Below are positions 52,718-60,874 of a stretch of 64,000 nucleotides of DNA, piece after piece. Under the pieces are notes generated by a model. The model was not told the DNA's origin. It did not search any database and worked only from the letters and a program-made list of their open reading frames with translations. Both the position numbers and the translations under genes were made by a program. The stretch's first letter is position 1. Each line of letters starts with the position of its first letter. The DNA lies in the NCBI RefSeq assembly GCF_000422565.1, contig NZ_AUMA01000008.1, forward strand, positions 186,001 to 250,000, given 5' to 3'. Source of the stretch: Desulfovibrio aminophilus DSM 12254. Its GTDB lineage: Bacteria; Desulfobacterota; Desulfovibrionia; Desulfovibrionales; Desulfovibrionaceae.

Positions 52718-54799
52718 ATGCATGCCCTGGACCGGCTCAAGTTCAGTTCCAAGATCAACCTCGGCACCACGGGCATCGTGCTCTTCCTGAGCCTGGTCAT
52801 GGGCGCGCCCGTCGCCCGGGTGGCCTCCCAGGCCCTGGTGGACGAGGTCAAGATGCGCGGCCGCGTGCTGGCCGAGAGCCTGTCCGTGCGTTCGGCCGAT
52901 CCGGTCCTGGCCCAGGATTTCCTGCGGCTCAAGAACCTGGTGGACGACCTGCGCGGGGTGAGCGGGGACATCGAGTACGCCTTCATCCTGGACAAGGCGG
53001 GCGGCGTCCTGGCCCACAGCTATCCCAAGGGCTTCCCCGTGGATCTCATCACCGCCAACGCCCCCGGCCCCGGCGGAACGTTGTCCGTGCGCCTTCTGGA
53101 CAGCGGGGACGAGCGCATCTACGACTTCGCCGTGCCCGTGCGCGTGGCCGGAGAGTCCTTCGGCACGGCCCGGGTGGGTCTGTCCTGGACCCGGGCCCGG
53201 GCCCCGGTGGAGCGCCTGGGCGGGATCATCCTGGGGCTGGCCGGAGGAGGGCTGTTCGTCTCGGTGGTGCTCTCGACCATCTTCGCCCGCCAGGTGACCC
53301 GGCGGCTCAACATCCTGCGCGCGCACGCCGCCGAGATGGTCACCGGCAACCTGGACATGCAGGCTGGCGGGGAACTGGCCCGCAACTGCTGGGACATCAT
53401 GGACTGCGACCGCAAGGAGTGTCCGGCCTACGGGGACAAGCGGCGGCGCTGCTGGTACGTGGCCGGAACCCTTTGTCTGGAGTGTGACGACGGGCCCTTT
53501 CCTCAGAAGCTGGAGTCCTGCCGGGAATGTCCGGTGTTCCTGGCCAACGCGGGAGACGAGATCCAGGATCTGACCGAGACCTTCGACGCCATGGCCATGA
53601 CGCTCAAGACCCACATCGCGGAGCTGCGCGAGGCCGAGAAGGTTCTCACCCGCCAGCAGCAGATCATGCGCACCATCCTGGACGTGACCCCGGACCTGGT
53701 CAGCCTGCTGGACGAGCACCTCGTCTACCAGGCCTGCAACCGGGCCTTCGCGGCCTCGGTTTCGCGCGAGGTGGACGAGGTGGCGGGCAAGACCGATGCG
53801 GATCTTTTCCCGGCCGAGCTGGCGGCCGCGCGCACCGAGGCCAACCGTCGCGTGCTGCTCACCGGCGAACGCTTTCAGACCGAGACCCGCCGCGAGGCCG
53901 GGCACGGCGAACGCTGGTTCCATACCGTGCAGGTGCCGGTCTTCGACCGCGACGACCGCATCGTGGGCGTTCTGCGCACGGCCCGCGACGTGACCCAGAT
54001 CAAGGATTACCAGGACCAGCTCATCCAGGCCCAGAAGATGGAGTCCATGGGCAAACTGGCCGGAGGCGTGGCCCACGAGATCAACACTCCCCTGGGGATC
54101 ATTCTGGGCTACGCCCAGCTTCTTCAGGAGGACGTTCCCGAGGGGCAGGTGCGCGAGGATCTGGGGACCATCGAACGCCAGGCCAAGGTCTGCCGCAAGA
54201 TCGTGGCCGACCTGCTGGGGTTCTCGCGCCAAGCCCGCAGCGCCAGGCGCGACATGTGTCTGAACAACTCGGTCATGGAAACCGTGACCCTGGTGCGCCA
54301 TTCCTTCGAACTGGACAATGTGCGCATCGTCACCGACCTGGACGAGCGCATGCCGGTGCTTTACGGCGACCCGGACAAGCTCCGCCAGGTCTGGATGAAT
54401 CTTTTGACCAACGCCCGCGACGCCATGCCGGGTGGGGGTATGGTTTTCGTCCGCACGAGACTGGACACCGGGGCCCAAAAGGTGACAGTCTGGGTGGCGG
54501 ACACCGGCTCGGGCATCGAACCGGCCATCCTGGGGCGCATTTTCGATCCGTTCTTCAGCACCAAGCCCGTGGGCAAGGGCACGGGCCTGGGGCTGGCGGT
54601 ATCCTTCGGAATCGTCAAGGAACACGGAGGGGACATCTCGGCCCAGAGCCCGGTGCCGACGGACTTCGGACTGCCTCGGGGAGAGGCGGCCGGGGAGCAT
54701 GGCGCGGGATCGGTGTTCGCGGTGCATCTGCCGTTGGACCACGGGGAACGGGACGATGAAGACACGCCGGCCCCCGGAGATGGCGCAAAAGAGGAGTGA
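52718..54799 (+). CDS. sensor histidine kinase with two-CW Cys domain
   Basis: Protein of 693 residues. TM1 (about 15-37) and TM2 (about 165-190) flank a periplasmic domain (LVDDLRGVSGDIEYAFILD, GERIYDFAVPV-like). HAMP begins near 195 and is interrupted by a Cys-rich 'two-CW' segment (about 224-271: CWDIMDC, CPAYGDKRRRCW, CLEC, CRECPVF) that may bind an Fe-S or other metal centre. PAS at about 320-430; H-box GGVAHEINTPLGIILG with His near 453; HATPase to about 680 (LLTNARDAM, VADTGSGIE, FDPFFSTK, GTGLGLAVSFGI). The receiver gene begins four bases after its stop. Likely senses ligand via the PhnD protein plus intracellular redox. Confidence 0.93.
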   Translation: MHALDRLKFSSKINLGTTGIVLFLSLVMGAPVARVASQALVDEVKMRGRVLAESLSVRSADPVLAQDFLRLKNLVDDLRGVSGDIEYAFILDKAGGVLAHSYPKGFPVDLITANAPGPGGTLSVRLLDSGDERIYDFAVPVRVAGESFGTARVGLSWTRARAPVERLGGIILGLAGGGLFVSVVLSTIFARQVTRRLNILRAHAAEMVTGNLDMQAGGELARNCWDIMDCDRKECPAYGDKRRRCWYVAGTLCLECDDGPFPQKLESCRECPVFLANAGDEIQDLTETFDAMAMTLKTHIAELREAEKVLTRQQQIMRTILDVTPDLVSLLDEHLVYQACNRAFAASVSREVDEVAGKTDADLFPAELAAARTEANRRVLLTGERFQTETRREAGHGERWFHTVQVPVFDRDDRIVGVLRTARDVTQIKDYQDQLIQAQKMESMGKLAGGVAHEINTPLGIILGYAQLLQEDVPEGQVREDLGTIERQAKVCRKIVADLLGFSRQARSARRDMCLNNSVMETVTLVRHSFELDNVRIVTDLDERMPVLYGDPDKLRQVWMNLLTNARDAMPGGGMVFVRTRLDTGAQKVTVWVADTGSGIEPAILGRIFDPFFSTKPVGKGTGLGLAVSFGIVKEHGGDISAQSPVPTDFGLPRGEAAGEHGAGSVFAVHLPLDHGERDDEDTPAPGDGAKEE

Positions 54800-54802
54800 G
54801 TC

Positions 54803-55162
54803 ATGGCCGACATCATCGTGGTGGACGATATTTCGGACGCGGGCGTCCTGGTCAAGCGCATCTTGGAGCGTGGAGGCCACAAGGTCACGGCCTTCACCGA
54901 GGAGGAGGACGCCCTGGCCTTCGTGCGCAAGAACAAGCCGGACCTGGCCATTCTGGACATGAAGCTGAAGAAGATGACTGGGGTGGAGGTTCTGGAGGAG
55001 ATCAGGAAGCTGTCCCCCGACACCAAGGCCATCATGCTCACCGGCTATCCCACGCTGGAGACGGCCCGTGAGGCCCTGCGCCTGGGGGCCGGCGAGTACT
55101 GCGTCAAGCCCATCGACAAGGGCGAGTTGGAGGCCAAGGTGGCCGAAGTGCTGGCCGGGTAG
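54803..55162 (+). CDS. single-domain response regulator
   Basis: Protein of 119 residues, receiver only: DD at 8-9, phospho-acceptor D52 (AILDMKLKKMTG), Thr in MLTGYP, Lys in CVKPID. No output domain, so the phosphoryl signal must pass to another protein; the PEP-synthase-like and phosphatase products encoded directly after it are candidate targets. Good GAGGAG site upstream; 11 bases separate it from the next gene. Confidence 0.94.
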   Translation: MADIIVVDDISDAGVLVKRILERGGHKVTAFTEEEDALAFVRKNKPDLAILDMKLKKMTGVEVLEEIRKLSPDTKAIMLTGYPTLETAREALRLGAGEYCVKPIDKGELEAKVAEVLAG

Positions 55163-55173
55163 CGGCGGCCGTC

Positions 55174-57627
55174 ATGTCGCTCATCACCCAGCTCTTCCGG
55201 CACTGGACCTATCAGGTCTTCGCCCCGGGGTCTCTGCTGCGGGCCAAGTACAACGCCTTCAAGGATCTCCTGCGCTCCGACGACATCTGCCTCTCGCTCA
55301 TCGCGGACCTGGAGGAGCTGGCCTACGGCCAGGACAAGGCCGATCAGGCCCGGGTGGTCTGGCTTTGCGAACGGCTCTCGGCGGCGGTGGAGCGTTTGGT
55401 CGGCAACCTCATGGCCATGAGCCCCACGCGTTACATGGGCCTGCCCGAGCACTTCAAGAAGATCGACTTCTATCTGCGCATGGCCCTGGACCGGCCCGGC
55501 GGGGACATCGCTCCGCCGTATCTGCTTTCGCTCGCCGAGGCCGCCGGACGCCAGGAGCTTGCGGGCGGCAAGGCCGCCAACCTGGGCCGAGTCGCCGTGG
55601 AGACGGATCTCGCGGTGCCCCCGGGCTACTTGGTCAACGCCAACGCCTTTCACTACTTCATCGAGGCCGCCGGACTGCGCCGCCCTCTGGACCGCAGACT
55701 GCGCCAGATCGTGCTTTCCCGCCCGGAGGACGTGCCGCGTCTGGCGGGCGAACTCATGGAGGTCATCCTTGGGGCGGAGGTGCCCCAGGGGCTCGCCGCC
55801 CAAATTCAGGCCGCGGCCGACGAACTGTCCCGGGGCGGCCGCCTGCTGGCGGTGCGCAGCAGCGCCCTGGCCGAGGACTCGGAACTGTCTTTCGCCGGGC
55901 AGTACGCCAGCGAACTGCACGTGCGGCCCGACGACGCGGTCGAGTCCTACAAACGGGTTCTGGCCGGAAAATACTGCTCCCGGGCCCTGGTCTACCGCAT
56001 CTCCCACGGGCTTTCGGACACGGAGACGGCCATGTCGGTCCTGATCTTGCCCATGATCGAGCCCAAGGCCGCGGGCGTGCTCTACACCCTGGACCCCGAG
56101 GGATGCCCGCTCTCGGGCGAACCCGAGGCCATGTCCCTGTTCGCCGTCTCGGGCCTGGGCGAGAGCCTTGTGGACGGCAGCCGCACGCCGCGCCGCCTCC
56201 TGCTCTCGCGCCGCGGCCGCCCGAAAATACTCGCGGCATGCAGCGGCCCCGGGCCGGTGCCGCTTTCCGAGGCCTCGCTGGCGGACCTGCGCGAGGCGGG
56301 GCTCAAGCTGGAGACCCTTTTCGGACGGCCCCAGGACGTGGAGTGGGCCGTGGACGCCGAGGACCGCCTGTTCATCCTCCAGTCCCGCCAGTTCCACATG
56401 GATGCCCCGCGCCATGAAGCGCGATCCGTCCCCCGGGCGGAAGTCCTCGCCTCCGGCCTGATCCGCGCCTCCGGCGGCGTGGCCGCCGGAACGGTCCGGC
56501 ATTTGCGGACCGTGGGCGAGCTGACCTCCTTCCCGCCCGGAGCCGTGGCCGTGACCTCCACCCTGCCGCCGATCCTGGCCCAGTTCGCCGGGCGTTTGGC
56601 CGCCGTGGTCGCCGAAACCGGGTCGCGGGCCAGCCATCTGGCCTCCGTGGCCCGGGAGAACGGCATCCCCGTGCTCGTCGGTCCCGGGGGCTTCCAGTCC
56701 CTGCCCGAGGGCGCGGAGGTCACGGTGGACGCCGACGCCGGGGCGGTCTACGCCGGGCGCGTGGATGAACTGCTGCCGCCGCCCAGCGTGGAGGGCGAAC
56801 GTGTGGCGGACCCCCGCTTCGCCCGCATCCTGCCCTTGACGGCCAAGCTGAGCCTCACCGATCCCGAGGCCCCGGAGTTCAGCCCCGAAGGCTGCAAGTC
56901 CCTGCACGACATGGTGCGCTTCTGTCACGAGAAGGGCGTGGCGGAGATGTTCAGCCTGGTGGGCAAGGGCGGCCGGGGGCTGGCCAGCTCACGCAAGTTG
57001 CGGACCGAATTGCCTCTGGTGCTCTACCTCCTGGATCTGGAGGACGGCCTGTTCGACTCCGGCCGATCCCGTTCCGAGGTTTTGCCGGAGGACATCAAGA
57101 GCCAGCCCATGTGGGCCTTCTGGTGGGGGCTGGCCGACCGGAGCGTGGGCTGGGGCGATCTGGTGCATGTGGACTGGGAGGAGCTGGACCGCGTGAGCGC
57201 GGGCATCTTCTCCAAGAACTCCCGTCTGCTGGCCAGCTACGCCATCATCTCGGCGGACTATCTGCACTGCATGATCCGCTTTGGCTACCATTTCTCGGTT
57301 CTGGATTCGGTCTGCGGCCATGAGGTCAACGGCAACTACATCCAGTTCCGCTTCAAGGGCGGGGGAGGGAGCCTGGAGCAGCGTCTGCTGCGCCTGGAGT
57401 TCCTCACCGGAGTGCTGACCCGGCTGGGCTTCGAGTGCTCCACCCGGGGCGACATGCTGGACGCCAAGTACGCCCGCAAGCCCGAGAACGACACGCAGAA
57501 GCGGCTGGCGGCCCTGGGCTACCTCACGGCCGTGACCCGGCTCATGGACATGGGGCTCAAGGACCGGGAACAGGTGGAGGGTTTGGTGGACCAGCATCTG
57601 CGGCGCATCGAGCGGGGCCGCGCGTGA
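55174..57627 (+). CDS. PEP-synthase-like phosphotransferase lacking the PEP barrel, with unknown C-terminal domain
   Basis: Protein of 817 residues. Residues 1-120 are unassigned helices. Residues 125-415 are the ATP-grasp domain of pyruvate phosphate dikinase/PEP synthase (GGKAANLGRV near 130, LAVRSSALAEDSELSFAGQY near 227, DVEWAVDAEDRLFILQSRQ). Residues 430-530 are the swivelling phospho-His domain: His near 488 in GSRASHLASVAREN; the usual T-C/S-H reads A-S-H. The TIM-barrel PEP/pyruvate domain is missing; instead about 270 residues (550-817) form a domain I cannot assign. It should transfer phosphate from ATP via His to an unknown acceptor. It overlaps the phosphatase gene by four bases. 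Confidence 0.87.
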   Translation: MSLITQLFRHWTYQVFAPGSLLRAKYNAFKDLLRSDDICLSLIADLEELAYGQDKADQARVVWLCERLSAAVERLVGNLMAMSPTRYMGLPEHFKKIDFYLRMALDRPGGDIAPPYLLSLAEAAGRQELAGGKAANLGRVAVETDLAVPPGYLVNANAFHYFIEAAGLRRPLDRRLRQIVLSRPEDVPRLAGELMEVILGAEVPQGLAAQIQAAADELSRGGRLLAVRSSALAEDSELSFAGQYASELHVRPDDAVESYKRVLAGKYCSRALVYRISHGLSDTETAMSVLILPMIEPKAAGVLYTLDPEGCPLSGEPEAMSLFAVSGLGESLVDGSRTPRRLLLSRRGRPKILAACSGPGPVPLSEASLADLREAGLKLETLFGRPQDVEWAVDAEDRLFILQSRQFHMDAPRHEARSVPRAEVLASGLIRASGGVAAGTVRHLRTVGELTSFPPGAVAVTSTLPPILAQFAGRLAAVVAETGSRASHLASVARENGIPVLVGPGGFQSLPEGAEVTVDADAGAVYAGRVDELLPPPSVEGERVADPRFARILPLTAKLSLTDPEAPEFSPEGCKSLHDMVRFCHEKGVAEMFSLVGKGGRGLASSRKLRTELPLVLYLLDLEDGLFDSGRSRSEVLPEDIKSQPMWAFWWGLADRSVGWGDLVHVDWEELDRVSAGIFSKNSRLLASYAIISADYLHCMIRFGYHFSVLDSVCGHEVNGNYIQFRFKGGGGSLEQRLLRLEFLTGVLTRLGFECSTRGDMLDAKYARKPENDTQKRLAALGYLTAVTRLMDMGLKDREQVEGLVDQHLRRIERGRA

Positions 57628-58694
57628 GCCCGCCCAAGGCGGCGGACGGGATCACCTGGATCACGGACCGTCTGGCCGTGGGCGGCGCGCCCATGTCCTA
57701 CGGCCAGTTGGACACGCTGCGCGCACAGGGCATCACCGCCATCCTCAACCTCTGCGGCGAATTCTGCGATCTGCACGAGATCGAGGCCGACTCCGGCTTC
57801 GAGGTCTACTATCTGCCCATCAGCGACGAGGAGGCCCCGGACCTTCAGACTCTGGAAAAGGCCCTGGAGTGGCTGGACGAGGCCCTTTATCTGGGCAAGA
57901 AGGTCTACATCCATTGCCGCCACGGCATCGGCCGCACGGGCACGGTGCTCAACGCTTATCTCCTGCGCCGGGGTCTGGGCCACAAGCTGGCCTGGCTCAA
58001 GCTGCGCAAGCTGCGCTCCAAGCCGAGCAACTTCGAGCAATGGTGGGCGGTGCGCAAATACGGCCGCAAGGCCGGGCAGCTCACGGTGCGCGAACCGTGC
58101 CTGGAGTACAAGAATTTCGTGGATCTTGGGCCGTTTCTGGCCGACTACGAGGCCCTGGTGTCCCGGGCCGAGGATCTCTTCTCCTACGAGAGCGGGGAGG
58201 GGTCGCGCTGCGGCCGGGACCACGACCGCTGCTGCTCCATTCCAGTGCATCTTTCCCTGGTGGAGGCCGTGCATGTGCGGCGCAAGGTGGACGCCGCCAC
58301 CACCAGCCAGGCCCGCCAACAGCTCATCGAGCGCGCCGTGGCCGCCGCCCGCAGCGAGCACGAGGCTCGGGCCGCCGTGCCCACCACCGCGCCGACGGAA
58401 TTCTGTCTCTCGGCCTCGGGCGCGCGTTGTCCGCTGTCGGAAGACGGCAAGTGCCTGATCTTCGACTTCCGGCCCCTGCAGTGCCGGACCCATGAACTGG
58501 ACGAGGAGACCAAGCAGGATCTCTGGCAGAACGTGCTCGAGCCGGTCCTGAAGCAGTCCTCGGCCCAACTCTTCTTCGCCCTGACCTCGCGTTTCCCCAA
58601 GGAAGGGCCGCCGTCCTTCTCCCTGGCCGACGTGGTCTCGGGCAAATATGTGCAGGACTTCTTCCACGCCCTGATGAAGGCGGGGAAGGGCTGA
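57624..58694 (+). CDS. dual-specificity phosphatase fused to a YkgJ-like Cys-cluster domain
   Basis: Protein of 356 residues starting at GTG 57624, overlapping the previous stop (GTGA). Residues 8-150 are a dual-specificity/tyrosine phosphatase: the P-loop HCRHGIGRTG near residue 97 has the CX5R nucleophile, and the general-acid Asp may lie in PISDEEAPD. Residues 195-300 show a YkgJ-type pattern: CGRDHDRCCSIPVHLSLVEA, CLSASGARCPL, CLIFDFRPLQCRTHE. The fusion of a phosphatase with a metal-chelating Cys domain is unusual and suggests redox- or metal-controlled dephosphorylation. Coupling to the His-phosphotransferase gene suggests opposing activities on a shared target. Confidence 0.88.
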   Translation: MSPPKAADGITWITDRLAVGGAPMSYGQLDTLRAQGITAILNLCGEFCDLHEIEADSGFEVYYLPISDEEAPDLQTLEKALEWLDEALYLGKKVYIHCRHGIGRTGTVLNAYLLRRGLGHKLAWLKLRKLRSKPSNFEQWWAVRKYGRKAGQLTVREPCLEYKNFVDLGPFLADYEALVSRAEDLFSYESGEGSRCGRDHDRCCSIPVHLSLVEAVHVRRKVDAATTSQARQQLIERAVAAARSEHEARAAVPTTAPTEFCLSASGARCPLSEDGKCLIFDFRPLQCRTHELDEETKQDLWQNVLEPVLKQSSAQLFFALTSRFPKEGPPSFSLADVVSGKYVQDFFHALMKAGKG

Positions 58695-58725
58695 TCCGTA
58701 TCAGACCGTCTGGGCTCCGGACCGG

Positions 58726-60123
58726 TCAGCGTTTGGCGGGTTTGGGCGCGGGCTTCGCCGCGGCGGGCTTGGCCTGCGGTTTGGCGGCCGCGTCGCCCCC
58801 GGCCTGGGCGGCCAGGGCCATGAGCTGGGCGTAGCTCTCCTCCAGGGGCTGGCGGTCGGCCACGCGCTGCTGCAGAAAGGCGTTGATGGGCTGGATGAGC
58901 CGCAGGGCGGTGTCGATCTCCGGGCTGGAGCCGCGCTGGTAGGCCCCGATGTTGACCATGTCCTCCACGCGCTTGAACGTGGCGAGGTACTTGAGGGCCA
59001 CGCGCCCGGCGTCCTGGACCTCGGCCGGGGTGATGTCCGAGCGCAGACGGGAAATGCTCTTGAGCACGTCGATGGCCGGGAAATGGCCCTGGTCGGCCAG
59101 ATCGCGGGTGAGAACCACGTGTCCGTCGAGGATCGAGCGAGTGGAGTCCGCGATGGGCTCGGTGAAGTCGTCTCCGTCCACGAGCACGGTGTAGATGCCG
59201 GTGATGGAGCCCTCGACGCTCTTGCCCGCGCGTTCCAGGAGCTTGGGCAGGTGGGCGAAGACGCTCGGGGTGTAGCCGCCGCGCGTGGGAGGTTCTCCGG
59301 CCGCCAGCCCCACCTCGCGCCCGGCCATGGCGAAGCGCGTCACCGAGTCCATCATGAGCAGCACGTCCGCGCCCTTGTCGCGGAAGAACTCCGCGATGGC
59401 CGTGGCGGTGTAGGCCGCGCGCATGCGGATGAGCGGGCTCTTGTCCGAGGTGGCGATGACGAGCACGGAGCGGGCCAGACCCTCCGGGCCCAGGTCGCGC
59501 TCGATGAACTCCAGCACCTCGCGGCCGCGTTCGCCCACCAGGCCGATGACGTTCACGTCGGCCTTGGTGTAGCGGGCCATCATGCCGAGCAGGGTGCTCT
59601 TGCCCACGCCGGAACCGGCCATGATGCCCACGCGCTGGCCCTTGCCCAGCGTCAAAAGTCCGTTGATGGCCCGTACGCCCACGTCCAGGGGCTCAAGGAT
59701 GCGCGGCCGCGACATGGGGTTCGGCGGTTCCCCGAAAAGCGGGCGGAAGGATTCGGGCACGAAGGGCCCCAAGGAGTCCAGGGGTTCGCCGAAGGCGTCC
59801 ACGGCGCGGCCCAGCAGGGCCTCGCCCACGGGCACGTGCGGCGGGATCGAGGAGTTGCGGATCAGGCAGCCCGGGGCCACGCCGCGCAGGTCGCCGTAGG
59901 GCATGAACAGGCAGGAACCGCCCCGGAAGCCGACCACCTCGGCCGCGATGGCCGACGCCTCGTCGCCGGATTCCGGCAGCAGGTGGCAGACCGAGCCGAT
60001 GGGGGCCTTGATGCCCTGGCCTTCGGCGATGAGGCCGACCACCTTGGTGACCTTGCCGTAGCTCCGGCAGGCGTCCAGTTCCTCGAACAGCGCGCAGCAG
60101 CCGCGCGGATCAAGCGCCGCCAT
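58726..60123 (-). CDS. fliI: flagellar export ATPase FliI
   Basis: Protein of 465 residues. Walker A GIMAGSGVGKST near 175, Walker B LLMMDSVTRFA, and GEPPTRGGYTPSVF are intact, as in F1-beta-like type III export ATPases. The C-terminus ends in an Ala/Lys/Pro-rich tail (about 440-465) not found in most FliI. It hydrolyses ATP to unfold and deliver flagellar substrates to the export gate. It overlaps fliH by 14 bases and is the last gene seen of the leftward flagellar operon. Confidence 0.97.
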   Translation of the reverse strand: MAALDPRGCCALFEELDACRSYGKVTKVVGLIAEGQGIKAPIGSVCHLLPESGDEASAIAAEVVGFRGGSCLFMPYGDLRGVAPGCLIRNSSIPPHVPVGEALLGRAVDAFGEPLDSLGPFVPESFRPLFGEPPNPMSRPRILEPLDVGVRAINGLLTLGKGQRVGIMAGSGVGKSTLLGMMARYTKADVNVIGLVGERGREVLEFIERDLGPEGLARSVLVIATSDKSPLIRMRAAYTATAIAEFFRDKGADVLLMMDSVTRFAMAGREVGLAAGEPPTRGGYTPSVFAHLPKLLERAGKSVEGSITGIYTVLVDGDDFTEPIADSTRSILDGHVVLTRDLADQGHFPAIDVLKSISRLRSDITPAEVQDAGRVALKYLATFKRVEDMVNIGAYQRGSSPEIDTALRLIQPINAFLQQRVADRQPLEESYAQLMALAAQAGGDAAAKPQAKPAAAKPAPKPAKR

Positions 60124-60874
60124 GGGCCGCTCCGCCGTCCGCGTCCCCGGAGGCGGCTCCGGCCAGGCGGTCCAGGATGGCCTGCACCTCGGCCCAGCGG
60201 GTGTCCAGGGTATTGTCGATCATGCCCACGCGCGTCTCCAGGACCACGCCGCCCGAGGCGATGCCCGCGTCGCCCTTGACCTGCCATTGGTCCAGGCGCG
60301 GGAACGCGGCCTTGGCCTCGTTCAGGAGCAGTTCCATGCCTTCCACGTCTTCCGGGGCCACCCGGGCCGTGATCTGGCGCAGGCTTTCAAGCTTTTCCAG
60401 GGCCTCGCGCAGCAGGGAGTCCAGGACTTCCTTGCGGCGTTCGGCCATTTCCACGCCCAGGGCCTTGCGCACGGCCAGGAGGATGAGCCGGGCGAAGTCC
60501 TTGCGCTGCGATTCGAATATCTCGACTTCCTGGGTCTGCACGGCCTGGAGAATGTTGCCCAGGGTCATGCCGAATTCGCGCATCTGGCGGGAGACCTCGT
60601 CCTGGGCCTGGGCGTAGCCCTCGGCTTGGCCCTCGTTGCGGGCCTGCTCTCGGATCTGCTCGGCCTCGCTGCGGGCCTGGGCCAGGATCTCCGCCGCCGC
60701 GTCCCGGGCCTTGACCCGTACGCGTTCCAGAAGGGCGGAGCAGGTGTCCTCGTCCCAGGTGGGGGGCTTCTTGCCCTCCATTTCCTGGATGGTCATGACG
60801 TCCGGGCCGGGCGTGTCCATGCCCAGAATGACCCGTCCGGTGTAGAACTTTTCCTGGGCGTCAGACGAAGACAT
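60110..60874 (-). CDS. fliH: flagellar assembly protein FliH
   Basis: Protein of 254 residues. A Glu/Gln/Ala-rich helix (about 60-100) containing AQARSEAEQIREQARNEGQ is typical of FliH, and the C-terminal half resembles the V/F-ATPase stator-like domain that binds FliI (ARLILLAVRKALG, VAPEDVEGMELLL). It is a negative regulator and peripheral stalk of the export ATPase. Position between fliG and fliI, overlapping both by 14 bases, confirms the call. Confidence 0.92.
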   Translation of the reverse strand: MSSSDAQEKFYTGRVILGMDTPGPDVMTIQEMEGKKPPTWDEDTCSALLERVRVKARDAAAEILAQARSEAEQIREQARNEGQAEGYAQAQDEVSRQMREFGMTLGNILQAVQTQEVEIFESQRKDFARLILLAVRKALGVEMAERRKEVLDSLLREALEKLESLRQITARVAPEDVEGMELLLNEAKAAFPRLDQWQVKGDAGIASGGVVLETRVGMIDNTLDTRWAEVQAILDRLAGAASGDADGGAAHGGA

